This document shows, in pieces, positions 1 through 8,478 of a stretch of DNA of 45,070 nt (the stretch's first letter is position 1; each line of letters begins with the position of its first letter). The notes under the pieces were generated by a model. That model had not been told where the DNA came from, ran no database searches, and saw only the letters and a list, made by a program, of their open reading frames with translations. Both the position numbers and the translations under genes were made by a program. This stretch comes from Nitrospirota bacterium (GTDB taxonomy: Bacteria > Nitrospirota > Leptospirillia > Leptospirillales > Leptospirillaceae): contig JAKAYF010000008.1 in assembly GCA_021816465.1 (NCBI GenBank), forward strand, positions 1-45,070, in the 5' to 3' direction.

Positions 1-1
1 T

Positions 2-1033
2 GGTGGAGAGATGAATGCTTTCACCAGCCAGGAAATCACTTCCTTCTACGCAATGGTTCTTTCCGAGAATGCCCCCAGGGCTGTAGCCTTGCTCGGCGAC
101 ATTCTCTGTGAGTCGATCTTCGATGATGTGGAACTTGAAAGGGAGAAAGGTGTCGTTCTTGAAGAGTTGATGGAGGCCAAGGACGATCCTGAAGATCTGG
201 TCTCAGAACAGCTTTTTTCATCCTACTTTGCAGACCATGCATTCGGTCGGCCCATATTAGGTACTGAAGAGTCAATTCAGCAATTTTCGCGAACGTCTGT
301 CATGGAATACTTTCAGGAGAATTATCATTCCGGGTCCATGTTCATTACCATTGCAGGAAATGTTGACTGGAAGATGATTCTAAAAGCACTTGAAAAATCT
401 TTTGGAAAAACGCCAAAGAAAAAGCTGGACCGAATTTCGCAGGATGCTCCCGTTGAGACCTTTGGCCTATGGGAATCCAATGAAGATTTCGAACAGGTTC
501 ACATGAGTATAGGTGTCAGGGGCATTCCCCAGAGGGACCATCGCCAGTCGGCACTGAGGCTTTTAACCACCCATCTTGGCGGCGGTATGAGTTCCCGTCT
601 TTTTCAGGAGGTTCGGGAGAAGAGAGGGCTTGCCTATTCTGTTTATGCATCGCCAATGTCTTTCTCTGATGGCGGGATCGTAAGAATCGTCGCTTCAACC
701 CGTCCATCCAAAAGAAAAGAGCTTCAGGATGTTCTTCTCTCGGAGATTGCGAGAGTCGAGGAGATCCCCTTGACGGAAGAAGAGCTGGCAAGATCCAAAA
801 ATCAGTTAAAGTCCTCTCTCCTTTTTGGTCTTGAAAGCGTTTCCGGGCGTATGAGCAAGATGGGGCGCAATCTTTTGACCTGGGGAGAAGAGATCCCTGT
901 TTCAAAAATCGAAGAATGGATTGATGCGGTAACGCCGGAGGATATCCAGATATTGGCCAGGGATCTCGAGTGGAGCAAAAGTCAGGGAGTTTCGGTTATG
1001 GGGCCTATCTCGAAAAACAAGAAGGGCCATTGA
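2..1033 (+). CDS. M16 family zinc peptidase, C-terminal part (5' end outside window)
   Basis: This is the remainder of a processing-peptidase-like (M16/insulinase) protein. The frame is open to the window edge and reads GGEMNAFTSQE, the conserved stretch that normally follows the HxxEH zinc motif, so the ATG at 11 is internal and the true start lies upstream. The second zinc-ligand region is visible as VVLEELMEAKDDPEDL (about residue 50), and the inactive C-terminal half contains GGGMSSRLFQEVREKRGLAYSV, the substrate-clamping R/Y motif of the family. About 343 of the usual 410-430 residues are present. It ends one base before the GTG of pdxJ, so the two are probably cotranscribed. Family assignment is firm; substrate is unknown. 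Confidence 0.93.
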   Translation, partial: GGEMNAFTSQEITSFYAMVLSENAPRAVALLGDILCESIFDDVELEREKGVVLEELMEAKDDPEDLVSEQLFSSYFADHAFGRPILGTEESIQQFSRTSVMEYFQENYHSGSMFITIAGNVDWKMILKALEKSFGKTPKKKLDRISQDAPVETFGLWESNEDFEQVHMSIGVRGIPQRDHRQSALRLLTTHLGGGMSSRLFQEVREKRGLAYSVYASPMSFSDGGIVRIVASTRPSKRKELQDVLLSEIARVEEIPLTEEELARSKNQLKSSLLFGLESVSGRMSKMGRNLLTWGEEIPVSKIEEWIDAVTPEDIQILARDLEWSKSQGVSVMGPISKNKKGH

Positions 1034-1034
1034 T

Positions 1035-1754
1035 GTGATTGTTCTGGGGGTCAATATAGATCATGTTGCGACATTAAGAAATGCACGTGGTGGAAGGAAT
1101 CCTGATCCACTCTTGGCCGCAGATATTGTTTTCACCTCCGGGGCCGGACAGATTGTGTGTCACTTGAGAGAGGATAGGAGGCATATTCTCGATCAGGATT
1201 TGCGGAATCTTTTGTCCTGGGGAAAATTGCCCGTCAATCTGGAAATGGCGTTGACGCCTGAGATGCAGGATATAGCCATCACTAATCGGCCCCAACTGAT
1301 AACGCTTGTTCCGGAAAGAAGACTTGAGCGGACAACGGAGGGAGGACTGTCTCTGGATCATGATTTGGCGGGTAAAATCCGTGACTTCCACCAGTTGACC
1401 TCTGAGAAAAAAATTCCCTTGTCTCTTTTTCTTGATCCTGATATTGAAATGGTCAAAAAAGGATGCGACCTTGGTGTTGAGCAAATCGAACTCCATACAG
1501 GTCCCTATGCCAATGCATTCTTGAAAAAACCGGATGCTCTTGAGCTAGAACGTCTTCTCGAATGTTCCCTCTATATTGCTTCAAGGGGGATAAGGCTTGC
1601 GATGGGGCATGGTCTGGATACGGAAAATCTGTTGCCGCTCCTTTCGATCCCTAACCTTGCAGAAGTCAATATTGGTCACAGTATTATTGCCCGTTCAGTT
1701 TTTATCGGGCTTTCATCTGCTATTTCAGAGATACAGGAAAAGCTCTCGAGATAG
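1035..1754 (+). CDS. pdxJ: Pyridoxine 5'-phosphate synthase PdxJ
   Basis: PdxJ condenses 1-deoxyxylulose 5-phosphate with 3-amino-2-oxopropyl phosphate to give pyridoxine 5'-phosphate, the last ring-forming step of the DXP-dependent vitamin B6 pathway in the cytoplasm. The 239-residue length is normal. Diagnostic stretches are LGVNIDHVATLRNARGG at the N terminus (phosphate/substrate loop), EQIELHTGPYA in the middle and the C-terminal GHGLDTENL and EVNIGHSIIARSVF motifs. The start is GTG, one base after the stop of the M16 peptidase. In many bacteria pdxJ is followed directly by acpS; here a 376-base structured non-coding stretch separates them. Confidence 0.97.
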   Translation: MIVLGVNIDHVATLRNARGGRNPDPLLAADIVFTSGAGQIVCHLREDRRHILDQDLRNLLSWGKLPVNLEMALTPEMQDIAITNRPQLITLVPERRLERTTEGGLSLDHDLAGKIRDFHQLTSEKKIPLSLFLDPDIEMVKKGCDLGVEQIELHTGPYANAFLKKPDALELERLLECSLYIASRGIRLAMGHGLDTENLLPLLSIPNLAEVNIGHSIIARSVFIGLSSAISEIQEKLSR

Positions 1755-1766
1755 TTTGTTCGAGCA

Positions 1767-2128
1767 GAGTATCGGTTTTGACCAAGTCCGTAGAGCAAGC
1801 CCCTTGATTCATTCATTGCGAATGCGGGAGGGCCGCTCAAGCGGAAGTTGTCTGGTGCGTATCTGGCCCGGTATGTCCGGGAGAGTCGATGTTGACCAAA
1901 TTGGGGGAGCTTCGTCTGGTGCGCTGAAGAATGGCTCTTTGGGAGGCGGTCGAAAGAGTCAGATAAACAGCAAGTGGCAAGCTCCCTTCTGCTCCCTTCG
2001 GCTTCTGCCGGAGCCGTTCCTTCCGGAAGTCCGGTTGTGGAGATGGGATGTTGTCGCCGAAAGGCGAGTGTCCGGAAGATCTTCTTTAAGGACAGAACCC
2101 CATGAATGTATTCATGGGGGGACTCAGA
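1767..2128 (+). ncRNA. Structured non-coding stretch, candidate omega-RNA/IS200-IS605 end relic
   Basis: The 376 bases between pdxJ and acpS carry several clean hairpins on the plus strand: CCGC-TCAA-GCGG (1833-1844), CCCGG-TATGT-CCGGG (1867-1881), GCTCTTT/AAAGAGT (1934-1959), CGCC-GAAA-GGCG with a GNRA loop (2055-2066) and a 9-bp stem CCCCATGAA-TGTA-TTCATGGGG (2098-2119). The last resembles the subterminal hairpin of IS200/IS605 right ends. The GCTCTT...AAAGAG helix followed by a GAAA-capped hairpin recalls HEARO/omega RNAs that accompany IscB/TnpB. No nuclease or transposase ORF remains. The ORF spanning this region in the acpS frame looks like read-through of RNA sequence. Alternatives are a cis-regulatory leader of acpS or an unrelated structured RNA. 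Boundaries are approximate. Confidence 0.42.
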
Positions 2129-2130
2129 GG

Positions 2131-2523
2131 ATGAGACTATTGGAAAACATTGTTTCCATCGGAACGGATCTCGTTTCCGTTGACAGGATCAGGGGTGTTA
2201 TAGCAAAACATGGTTCCCGATTTCTGGAGAGAGTTTACACTAAAAGGGAGGTGGCTGAGTCTTCTCTGTCCCCGATTTATTTTTCTGGACGTTTTGCTGT
2301 CAAGGAGGCCGTGCTCAAGGCGATGGGAACAGGGCTGTCTGCCGGGTTGAGTTGGCGGGAGATCGAAACAACCCGGGAGCCATCAGGTGCACCAATGGTT
2401 TCCCTTTATGGTGAAGCTGCCAGAAGGTTGTTTGAAATGGGGGGAGGGAGGGTCATGGTCTCCATATCGCATGAACGGTCTTTTGCATTGGCTTTTGTCC
2501 TGTTTTTGGGAGAGTCCCGATGA
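2131..2523 (+). CDS. acpS: Holo-[acyl-carrier-protein] synthase AcpS
   Basis: AcpS transfers 4'-phosphopantetheine from CoA to the serine of apo-ACP, activating fatty acid synthesis. Seen: IGTDLVSVDRI near the N terminus with the Mg-binding Asp, YFSGRFAVKEAVLKAMGTG with the catalytic Glu/Lys region, and VMVSISHERSFALAFVL at the C terminus. Length of 130 residues is typical. The track ORF starting at 1597 is too long, because its first 178 codons overlap pdxJ and the structured spacer. Two starts are possible: ATG 2131, with AGAGG directly against it, or in-frame TTG 2140, with AGAGG at better spacing. The last bases overlap the ATG of nnr (ATGA). The ribosome binding site lies only a few bases after the terminal hairpin of the upstream element. 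Confidence 0.93.
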   Translation: MRLLENIVSIGTDLVSVDRIRGVIAKHGSRFLERVYTKREVAESSLSPIYFSGRFAVKEAVLKAMGTGLSAGLSWREIETTREPSGAPMVSLYGEAARRLFEMGGGRVMVSISHERSFALAFVLFLGESR

Positions 2524-4133
2524 AGGTTGTTATTCCTTCAGAAATGTCAGGAATTGAAAAGAGAACAATTCAGGAAGGTTTTTTAACGGAAGACCTTCTG
2601 ATGGAAAAGGCCGGGCTCTCTGTTGCAAGGGGGGTTTTGGCTCTTTGTCGATTCCCCGGGAGCGTTGTTGCAATGGTGGGAAAAGGAAACAACGGTGCCG
2701 ATGCGGTCGTGGCCTTGAGGCATCTGGAGCTCAAGGGCATCAAAACGACGGCGCTTCTTTTATATCCCGATGAAGATCATTCAAGTGCCCTGCGTTTGTC
2801 GATCAAAAGGCTCGGTGTTGCCCAGGGAGGAAGGTCGGATGGAATCCTCCGGTTTTCACCTCAGGGATCCATCCATAAGCTTCGCCATGCAAGTGTGGTC
2901 GTTGACGGGATTCTTGGGACTGGCTTCAGGGGCGAGCTTGCCCGGGAGCTTCAGGAAGCTATCAATCTTATGAACTCACTTGGTGCGATGGTATTGTCTG
3001 TCGATATTCCCAGCGGTCTTGACGGAGAAACGGGGAGGGCCCGGACAGCTGTTCATGCATCCAGAACCGTAACCTTTGCTTTTCCCAAATGGGGACTTTT
3101 GGTCGATCCCGGATGCCGATATACGGGGGATGTCGTGGTTTCGGATATCGGTCTGTTTCCATCCCTTCTCTCTCCCCTCCCATTGCGGCAGGTGCTTCTT
3201 CCGGGAGATGTCTTGCATCATCTCCCGGAAAGACCCTCATCCCTTCATAAGGGGCAGGCTGGCCATGTGCTCGTCTGGGGAGGAAGTCCCGGAAAATGGG
3301 GCGCACCGATGCTTTCCGGTCTTGGTGCCCAGCGGGTTGGTGCAGGACTGCTCACGATACTCTATCCGGATTCTGCTCCTTCCGTATCATCTTTCCCGGA
3401 ACAGATGATCGAGTATCTGACTTCATTTGATCCCGGAAGGATCTCGACTGTTCTCGAAAAGATTGATGTTGTTGCAATGGGGCCCGGTTTGTCTTTGGGG
3501 GATCGTGAACTTCAAGTTTCACGATATATCCTTGACCGCTTTCCAGGTCCTGTCGTGGCGGATGCCGGAATTTTTGACATGTACAGAACTTCTCCGATGA
3601 GTCTTGTCCGTCAAAATGGAGCTCCTCTCCTGTTGACCCCTCATCCGGGGGAATTTGCCCGTTATCTGAATCTTCCCGTCTCTACTGTACTTGAGCATGC
3701 CACCGAACTGTTGCTGGAATGGTCAAGGAAGTTGTCCGCGATTATTCTTCTTAAAGGGTACAGGACAATCATCGCCTCTCCCGAGGGAAGAATGTCCGTC
3801 AATCTGACGGGGAGTCCGAATATGGCGACAGCCGGTTCCGGAGATGTTCTGACTGGGGTCATTGCAGGCTTCCTGTCTCAGGGAATGTCCCCTTACGAGG
3901 CCTTGGTCTTGTCCGCATTTCTTCATGGATGGGGTGGTGAATTGCTTGGACAGTCAAGGTCCGTTGGCATATTGGCCAGGGAGCTTGCAGATTCCATCGG
4001 TCTTGTCCTTTCGGATGTGGCTTCTGCTGTGGAGCAGATCGATCGCATGGATCCGTGGGGTGATCTCCTCCTTTCGACATCGCTTTCCAGGTTGGGCTCT
4101 TCCATAACAGGAGGACTTCATGGACAACTCTGA
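2520..4133 (+). CDS. nnr: Bifunctional NAD(P)H-hydrate epimerase/ADP-dependent dehydratase
   Basis: This enzyme repairs hydrated NAD(P)H. The N-terminal YjeF_N domain (about 1-215) epimerises R- and S-NADHX, and the C-terminal ribokinase-like domain (about 230-510) dehydrates S-NADHX using ADP. Seen: VVAMVGKGNNGADAVVALRHL and GTGFRGEL in the epimerase half; VVADAGIFDM, LLTPHPGEFARYL and ATAGSGDVLTGVIAGFLSQG (nucleotide-binding/catalytic Asp loop) in the kinase-like half. Length of 537 is close to the family norm of about 500-515, with a short extra C-terminal tail. It starts within the acpS stop codon and its end overlaps the udg start, so acpS-nnr-udg look translationally coupled. Confidence 0.95.
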   Translation: MKVVIPSEMSGIEKRTIQEGFLTEDLLMEKAGLSVARGVLALCRFPGSVVAMVGKGNNGADAVVALRHLELKGIKTTALLLYPDEDHSSALRLSIKRLGVAQGGRSDGILRFSPQGSIHKLRHASVVVDGILGTGFRGELARELQEAINLMNSLGAMVLSVDIPSGLDGETGRARTAVHASRTVTFAFPKWGLLVDPGCRYTGDVVVSDIGLFPSLLSPLPLRQVLLPGDVLHHLPERPSSLHKGQAGHVLVWGGSPGKWGAPMLSGLGAQRVGAGLLTILYPDSAPSVSSFPEQMIEYLTSFDPGRISTVLEKIDVVAMGPGLSLGDRELQVSRYILDRFPGPVVADAGIFDMYRTSPMSLVRQNGAPLLLTPHPGEFARYLNLPVSTVLEHATELLLEWSRKLSAIILLKGYRTIIASPEGRMSVNLTGSPNMATAGSGDVLTGVIAGFLSQGMSPYEALVLSAFLHGWGGELLGQSRSVGILARELADSIGLVLSDVASAVEQIDRMDPWGDLLLSTSLSRLGSSITGGLHGQL

Positions 4134-4905
4134 GCAATCGGGGATGGAAGGACTTCTTGTTCATCTGGAATATCTTTCCGGGCTCTATCCAGACCTTCCT
4201 GTGGCTGCACGCCTCCCGTCTCACGCTCCACTGAAGGAAGAAGGTCTTTCTCCTGAAGATAAGACTGAAAACATGGGGCTCAAAATGCCTGGTTCAGGCG
4301 TTTCTCCTGTTGGCGATCAGGAAGGCAAGTCTGGTGCTCTTGCGGTTTTAAGCCAAAAGGTTATTGATTGCAGGGCCTGTATCCTTGGAGATTTGAGGTC
4401 GAATCCTGTTTTTGGTGAAGGGAATGCCAATACCAGACTTTTGTTTATAGGTGAGGGGCCGGGGGCAGAGGAAGACCGGACAGGAAGGCCGTTTGTTGGA
4501 AGAGCGGGAGAACTCCTGGACAAGATGATCGCTGCCATGGGTTTGTCCCGGAAGGAGGTCTTTATTGCCAATGCCGTCAAATGTCGTCCACCGGCCAACA
4601 GAACACCTGAAAAGGTTGAGAGGGATGCATGCAAGCCTTTTCTGACAGAACAAATCAGGATTATTTCTCCTGAAGTCATTGTTCTGTTGGGACAGACGGC
4701 GATTTTTCAAGTGCTTCCGAATGAATCACCCATATCGTCGGTCAGGGGGGTCGAGACCAGTATCCCTTCCTTCCCGGGGATCCGTATCATGCCGACATAC
4801 CATCCTGCCTATTTGCTCAGGAACCCGCAGGCAAAAGCAATTGTCTGGAAGGACTTGCAGCAGGTCATGAAGTGGCTTTCCCTGCCACTGCCGAGCCAGA
4901 AATGA
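4120..4905 (+). CDS. udg: Family 4-type uracil-DNA glycosylase (4Fe-4S)
   Basis: The enzyme removes uracil from DNA in base excision repair. Residues 1-80 are a variable, charged extension. The catalytic domain follows with FGEGNANTRLLFIGEGPGAEED (motif 1), GRPFVGRAGELLDKM, NAVKCRPPANRTP and the C-terminal PTYHPAYLLRN (motif 3 with catalytic His). Cysteines that fit the 4Fe-4S cluster are CRAC (about residues 84-87), the Cys of VKCRPP and the Cys of RDACKPF. The family was long annotated as SPO1 DNA polymerase-related. The ATG lies 14 bases inside the end of nnr. It heads a short repair-flavoured stretch with mutS. Confidence 0.94.
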   Translation: MDNSEQSGMEGLLVHLEYLSGLYPDLPVAARLPSHAPLKEEGLSPEDKTENMGLKMPGSGVSPVGDQEGKSGALAVLSQKVIDCRACILGDLRSNPVFGEGNANTRLLFIGEGPGAEEDRTGRPFVGRAGELLDKMIAAMGLSRKEVFIANAVKCRPPANRTPEKVERDACKPFLTEQIRIISPEVIVLLGQTAIFQVLPNESPISSVRGVETSIPSFPGIRIMPTYHPAYLLRNPQAKAIVWKDLQQVMKWLSLPLPSQK

Positions 4906-5183
4906 AATTCTTGAAAGGAATTTTTATTCTGCTCCTGGCACTTCTCGGGACTTTTTTTGTTCTGGAAAATGATCACGACACGGTCCTTGTCCTGATTCCG
5001 TTTTGGGGGCAATCAGATCCTGTATCGGTTGGTGCTTTGGTGGTGTCCTGTTTCTTGTCCGGCATACTGGCAACTCTTCTTTTTATCTTCTTTAGCAAAG
5101 TCGGCACCTCCCTGAAAAAAAGTTTTTCCAGACAAACATCCCAGGGGGCAGATCATCATGATGAAGGGAACCATGGACACTGA
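4902..5183 (+). CDS. LapA-like (DUF1049) small membrane protein
   Basis: A 93-residue protein with two membrane segments: MKFLKGIFILLLALLGTFFVLEN and, after a short loop with LVLIPFWGQ, a second helix VGALVVSCFLSGILATLLFIFF, then a basic/His-rich cytoplasmic tail. This two-helix pattern with a short valine-rich loop is the LapA/DUF1049 layout, associated in E. coli with lipopolysaccharide assembly. I choose ATG 4902, which overlaps the udg stop (ATGA), rather than the track start at 4872, because it puts the signal-like helix at the N terminus. Its end overlaps mutS by 26 bases. Function here is not shown by context. Confidence 0.72.
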   Translation: MKFLKGIFILLLALLGTFFVLENDHDTVLVLIPFWGQSDPVSVGALVVSCFLSGILATLLFIFFSKVGTSLKKSFSRQTSQGADHHDEGNHGH

Positions 5184-7689
5184 TATATCACCCCCGGTGA
5201 GATGGGAATATCCGGACACTCCGTTGTTTCGGCAGTATCAGGGGTTGAGGGAAAAAGCGGGGGAGGCTCTTCTTTTTTTTCGCCTCGGAGATTTCTATGA
5301 ACTCTTTGGAGACCAGGCTGTTGAGGTTTCCCGGGTTCTCGGCCTTACGCTGACATCCAGAGACAGGAATAAATCCAACCCTCTCCCCATGTGCGGAGTG
5401 CCGGCCCGTTCTCTTGAGCTTTATCTGCCCCGTCTTGTCTCTCTCGGCTATCGTATTGCGATTTCAGAGCAGACCCAGCCGGATTCAGAATCCGACGGCA
5501 TGTTTTCAAGGGAAATCGTAAGAATTGTAACAAGGTCAACCCTGATCGAAGATCCGTCCCTTGAAGGCGGGCAGACCAAAAATGGTGTCTGCCTTGCTCA
5601 GGCAGACGGAGCGATCGCTATATCGAGCCTGGATCTCTCGAGTGGACATCTTGCTGTTTTTGAGCCGCAGAACAAGGGAGATATTGATGCGATCCTTGAC
5701 TGGATGGCATCGAAATCCCCCGTTGAAATACTGATTGCGGATCCTGAACTGTCTTTGCTCCTGTCCGGAATAGAACATCAGCGAATCCTTCCCTCGGAAA
5801 TGCCGCTGAATGGTCTTGCGGATGTTCTTCCCGATGCCTTTGTGTTTCCTCTTCTTTCTCCTGCATCTGAACGAGCTCTTGTCACATTGATCGCCTATGT
5901 CGGTTCCCTGAAGGCCGGGGTCATTCATCATCTGACCGGCGTTACGGTTGAAAAAACAGCGGGAACGCTTGTAATCGACCGGGCTTCCATCCGGCATCTT
6001 GACCTCGTTCCTGATCAGGAGGACCGCAAAAAGAATGGAAGTCTTCTGGAAGTTCTTGATCAGTCAAGATCCGCTCTTGGAAGCAGGATGCTCCGGAGAT
6101 GGTTGCTTGCGCCGCTTTCGGACAGGGAGAGCATCCTCATGCGTCAGTGGATTGTCCGGCGCCTCGATGAGAATCCACGATGGGCCGACAGGGTTGGAGA
6201 GATTCTGGGGTCGACGGGAGATATTGAGCGGATCCTTGGGAGAATCGGGATGAAAGGACGATTGCCAAGAGATCTCGGCGGAATACGGGATGGAATCCAG
6301 GTCGCCATCGAGCTTGCCAGAATGCCCGAATGGACAGAGCTTTTGCATGATGAAAAGCGGGATTCTTCTCTGGAGACTCTTTCTGAAATGGTTTCGCGTC
6401 TTGCCGGAGCCTTGGTCGATGATCCACCCGTTTCCTGTGGGGAGTCTCCGGTCATACGGGATGGTTTCGACCCGGAACTCGACGGATACCGCCACTTTGA
6501 GCGGGAAGCAGACCAGGATCTGTTGAGGATTGAGGAGAGAGAACGCAAGGCAACAGGAATTGAAACGTTGAGGATCCGCTATAATCAGGTCGCAGGCTAC
6601 TATATCGAGGTGACAAAGGGACAGGTCTCGAAGGTGCCGCCCCATTATTTCAGGAAACAAACCCTGACCGGGGTTGAACGCTATACCTTGCCGGAGCTGC
6701 TGGCCTTTGAGCAGAAGATGACTGAGTCCAGATTCAAGGCTCAACAGAGGGAGTTTGCCCTGCTCGATGACCTGACCTCGCTGATTTTGTCCTGTTCAGC
6801 CCAGATACAGCGAATGGCGGAATTTCTCGGAACGGTCGATGCTCTTCTGTCCTTTGCCAGGGTCGGGAGGAAAAGACAATATGTCTTGCCAACATTTTCA
6901 TCGGATGGTGCGATGTCCATTACGAATGGACGCCATCCGATTGTTGAGGCCAGGCTTGCGGCGGGGGCCTTTATGCCGAATGATACCCGTCTTGAAGCCG
7001 GGACCTTTGTATTGCTGACTGGCCCCAACATGGCAGGAAAATCAACCTATATGAGGCAATTGGCACTGATTCAGATCATGGCCCAGATGGGTGCTCCCGT
7101 TCCGGCGGATAATGCGGTGTTGCCCATCGTCGACCGGATTTTGACAAGGGTTGGAGCAAATGACCATATCCTCGAGGGTGATTCGACTTTCATGGTTGAG
7201 ATGAAGGAGGTTGCGAGGGTTTTGCGGGATGCGACCGCAAAAAGTCTTGTGATTCTGGATGAGGTCGGACGCGGAACGGCCACTTTTGACGGGATGGCCA
7301 TTGCCTGGGCCGTATCAGAATATATCCATGACCGGGTGCGCTCTTTGACACTTTTTGCGACACATTATCACGAGCTCCATGCGCTGGCCGAGAGGGGTGA
7401 ACGCTTTCTGAACCAGTCCGTTGCTGTCCGGATCGAAGGGGGGAAGATCTTTTTTCCCCACAGAATCAGCTCCGGACATTCCTCAAAGTCCTACGGTATC
7501 GATGTTGCAAAGCTGGCAGGTGTTCCCGAGATTGTGATCGACCGGGCAACAAGGATTCTTGACCACTGGAACCGACAGAAGCCATTCAAGGCAATCTCGG
7601 AGGGACTTGCCCAATTGCCGGAGAAAGATCCTCAGGCGATGCCCATTTTCGACTGGAAGTTGCGTGGGGGAAGTTCCTCGCAACCGTAA
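5158..7689 (+). CDS. mutS: DNA mismatch repair protein MutS
   Basis: MutS recognises mispaired or looped DNA and recruits MutL using ATP. Domain order is complete: mismatch-recognition domain with RLGDFYELFGDQA (Phe-Tyr-Glu, about residues 41-50), connector, lever/clamp with YNQVAGYYIEVTKGQ, then the ABC ATPase with TGPNMAGKSTYMRQ (Walker A, about 620), LVILDEVGRGTATFDGMA (Walker B/signature) and FATHYHEL. The 843 residues match a MutS1 protein. The chosen ATG at 5158 has an AGGGGG site about nine bases upstream; an ATG at 5173 with AAGGGA is an alternative. It overlaps the LapA-like gene and ends the 2-7.7 kb gene run. Confidence 0.97.
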   Translation: MMKGTMDTDISPPVRWEYPDTPLFRQYQGLREKAGEALLFFRLGDFYELFGDQAVEVSRVLGLTLTSRDRNKSNPLPMCGVPARSLELYLPRLVSLGYRIAISEQTQPDSESDGMFSREIVRIVTRSTLIEDPSLEGGQTKNGVCLAQADGAIAISSLDLSSGHLAVFEPQNKGDIDAILDWMASKSPVEILIADPELSLLLSGIEHQRILPSEMPLNGLADVLPDAFVFPLLSPASERALVTLIAYVGSLKAGVIHHLTGVTVEKTAGTLVIDRASIRHLDLVPDQEDRKKNGSLLEVLDQSRSALGSRMLRRWLLAPLSDRESILMRQWIVRRLDENPRWADRVGEILGSTGDIERILGRIGMKGRLPRDLGGIRDGIQVAIELARMPEWTELLHDEKRDSSLETLSEMVSRLAGALVDDPPVSCGESPVIRDGFDPELDGYRHFEREADQDLLRIEERERKATGIETLRIRYNQVAGYYIEVTKGQVSKVPPHYFRKQTLTGVERYTLPELLAFEQKMTESRFKAQQREFALLDDLTSLILSCSAQIQRMAEFLGTVDALLSFARVGRKRQYVLPTFSSDGAMSITNGRHPIVEARLAAGAFMPNDTRLEAGTFVLLTGPNMAGKSTYMRQLALIQIMAQMGAPVPADNAVLPIVDRILTRVGANDHILEGDSTFMVEMKEVARVLRDATAKSLVILDEVGRGTATFDGMAIAWAVSEYIHDRVRSLTLFATHYHELHALAERGERFLNQSVAVRIEGGKIFFPHRISSGHSSKSYGIDVAKLAGVPEIVIDRATRILDHWNRQKPFKAISEGLAQLPEKDPQAMPIFDWKLRGGSSSQP

Positions 7690-7756
7690 TCGGGAACAGG
7701 TTTTAGTTTTGATTGTTCGAAATGCTTTTCCGTTGTTTTTCAGGGAGGAAAAACTG

Positions 7757-8146
7757 TCAAAACGAGAATTGCGCTGGAGGGATACCGCCGTCAAATCCCT
7801 TGTCTCGCAGTAAAGTCTTGATATCCTGTCGATGTATTTCCGTAAGGCGGCCCTTCTCTGGTAAGATAGGCATCGCTTGCTCCTTCTTGAAGGCAAAGTA
7901 TTCCTCTGAAGGTTTTTTCCAAAAACGGATGAGTTGCTTTTCGTGTGAGACATGTCTGTGCACGGCATGGGAAAAGCATATAACTCCCGGCTGTATCCGG
8001 CTCATAAACAGGAGATTTTCCTGAACCAGAGGGTGGCATGACACCGCTGGCCCTGCAGCCATTTTCTGGAGCATCGGAAAAATCCCCGGGGGCTGGTAGT
8101 GTGCCAGTTTGTCTCTGTGCGACAGGATCGGAACGCTCCCGTCCAT
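7757..8146 (-). CDS. Doubtful hypothetical ORF, possibly a decayed gene
   Basis: In the 789-base gap between mutS and the next plus-strand gene, this minus-strand frame gives 129 residues (MDGSVPILSHRDKL...) with ordinary amino-acid composition and no recognised domain. The frame stays open upstream to a stop at 8276-8278 (about 43 further codons, including WVSYPSFEWTSEKWIF), but there is no start codon with a ribosome binding site there. Another frame just upstream (around 8290-8340) also reads plausibly as protein (IVFAGSHIFHEDPPIGAHN). A frameshifted or 5'-truncated gene is therefore as likely as a real short one. I see nothing else convincing between 7690 and 8478. Confidence 0.3.
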   Translation of the reverse strand: MDGSVPILSHRDKLAHYQPPGIFPMLQKMAAGPAVSCHPLVQENLLFMSRIQPGVICFSHAVHRHVSHEKQLIRFWKKPSEEYFAFKKEQAMPILPEKGRLTEIHRQDIKTLLRDKGFDGGIPPAQFSF

Positions 8147-8478
8147 GGAGAAGATCCATTTTTCACTCGTCCATTCGAAGGAAGGGTACGATACCCAGGA
8201 CTCTTCGGTCTTTCGCCAAAAATGGCGGTTGACGCTTTCCTGCGGGCATGTTCCGGAAAAGAATCTCCGGAAAGGTTATGAGCGCCTATGGGCGGATCTT
8301 CGTGGAAGATGTGACTGCCAGCGAATACTATTTTGAGACTCTCTCCGGAGTCTCGAGGATGGTTCCGGAAAGCCCTTGAGCGACCGTTTTTCAGGTGTGG
8401 TGGTGGGAGCAGTCCCCCTTTGTTCAGTGGGATTGTTTTTTTTAATCTTTTTGATGGAAATATGGAGAAAACAGAACG

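Noticed and set aside
1755-2130. RNase P RNA, tmRNA or SRP RNA
   Set aside because: The conserved RNase P GAGGAAAGTCC core, the tmRNA tRNA-like ends and the SRP GGTCCGGAAGGAAGC loop are all missing, although GGACAGAACCC looked suggestive of RNase P.
1597-2523. Single 308-aa ORF ending in AcpS
   Set aside because: Its first 178 codons overlap pdxJ and the hairpin-rich spacer and have no family resemblance; only codons from 2131 or 2140 match AcpS.
8420-8456. Terminator before the 384-aa gene (TCCC...GGGA then T run)
   Set aside because: The stem is only four base pairs, so the T run alone is not enough.
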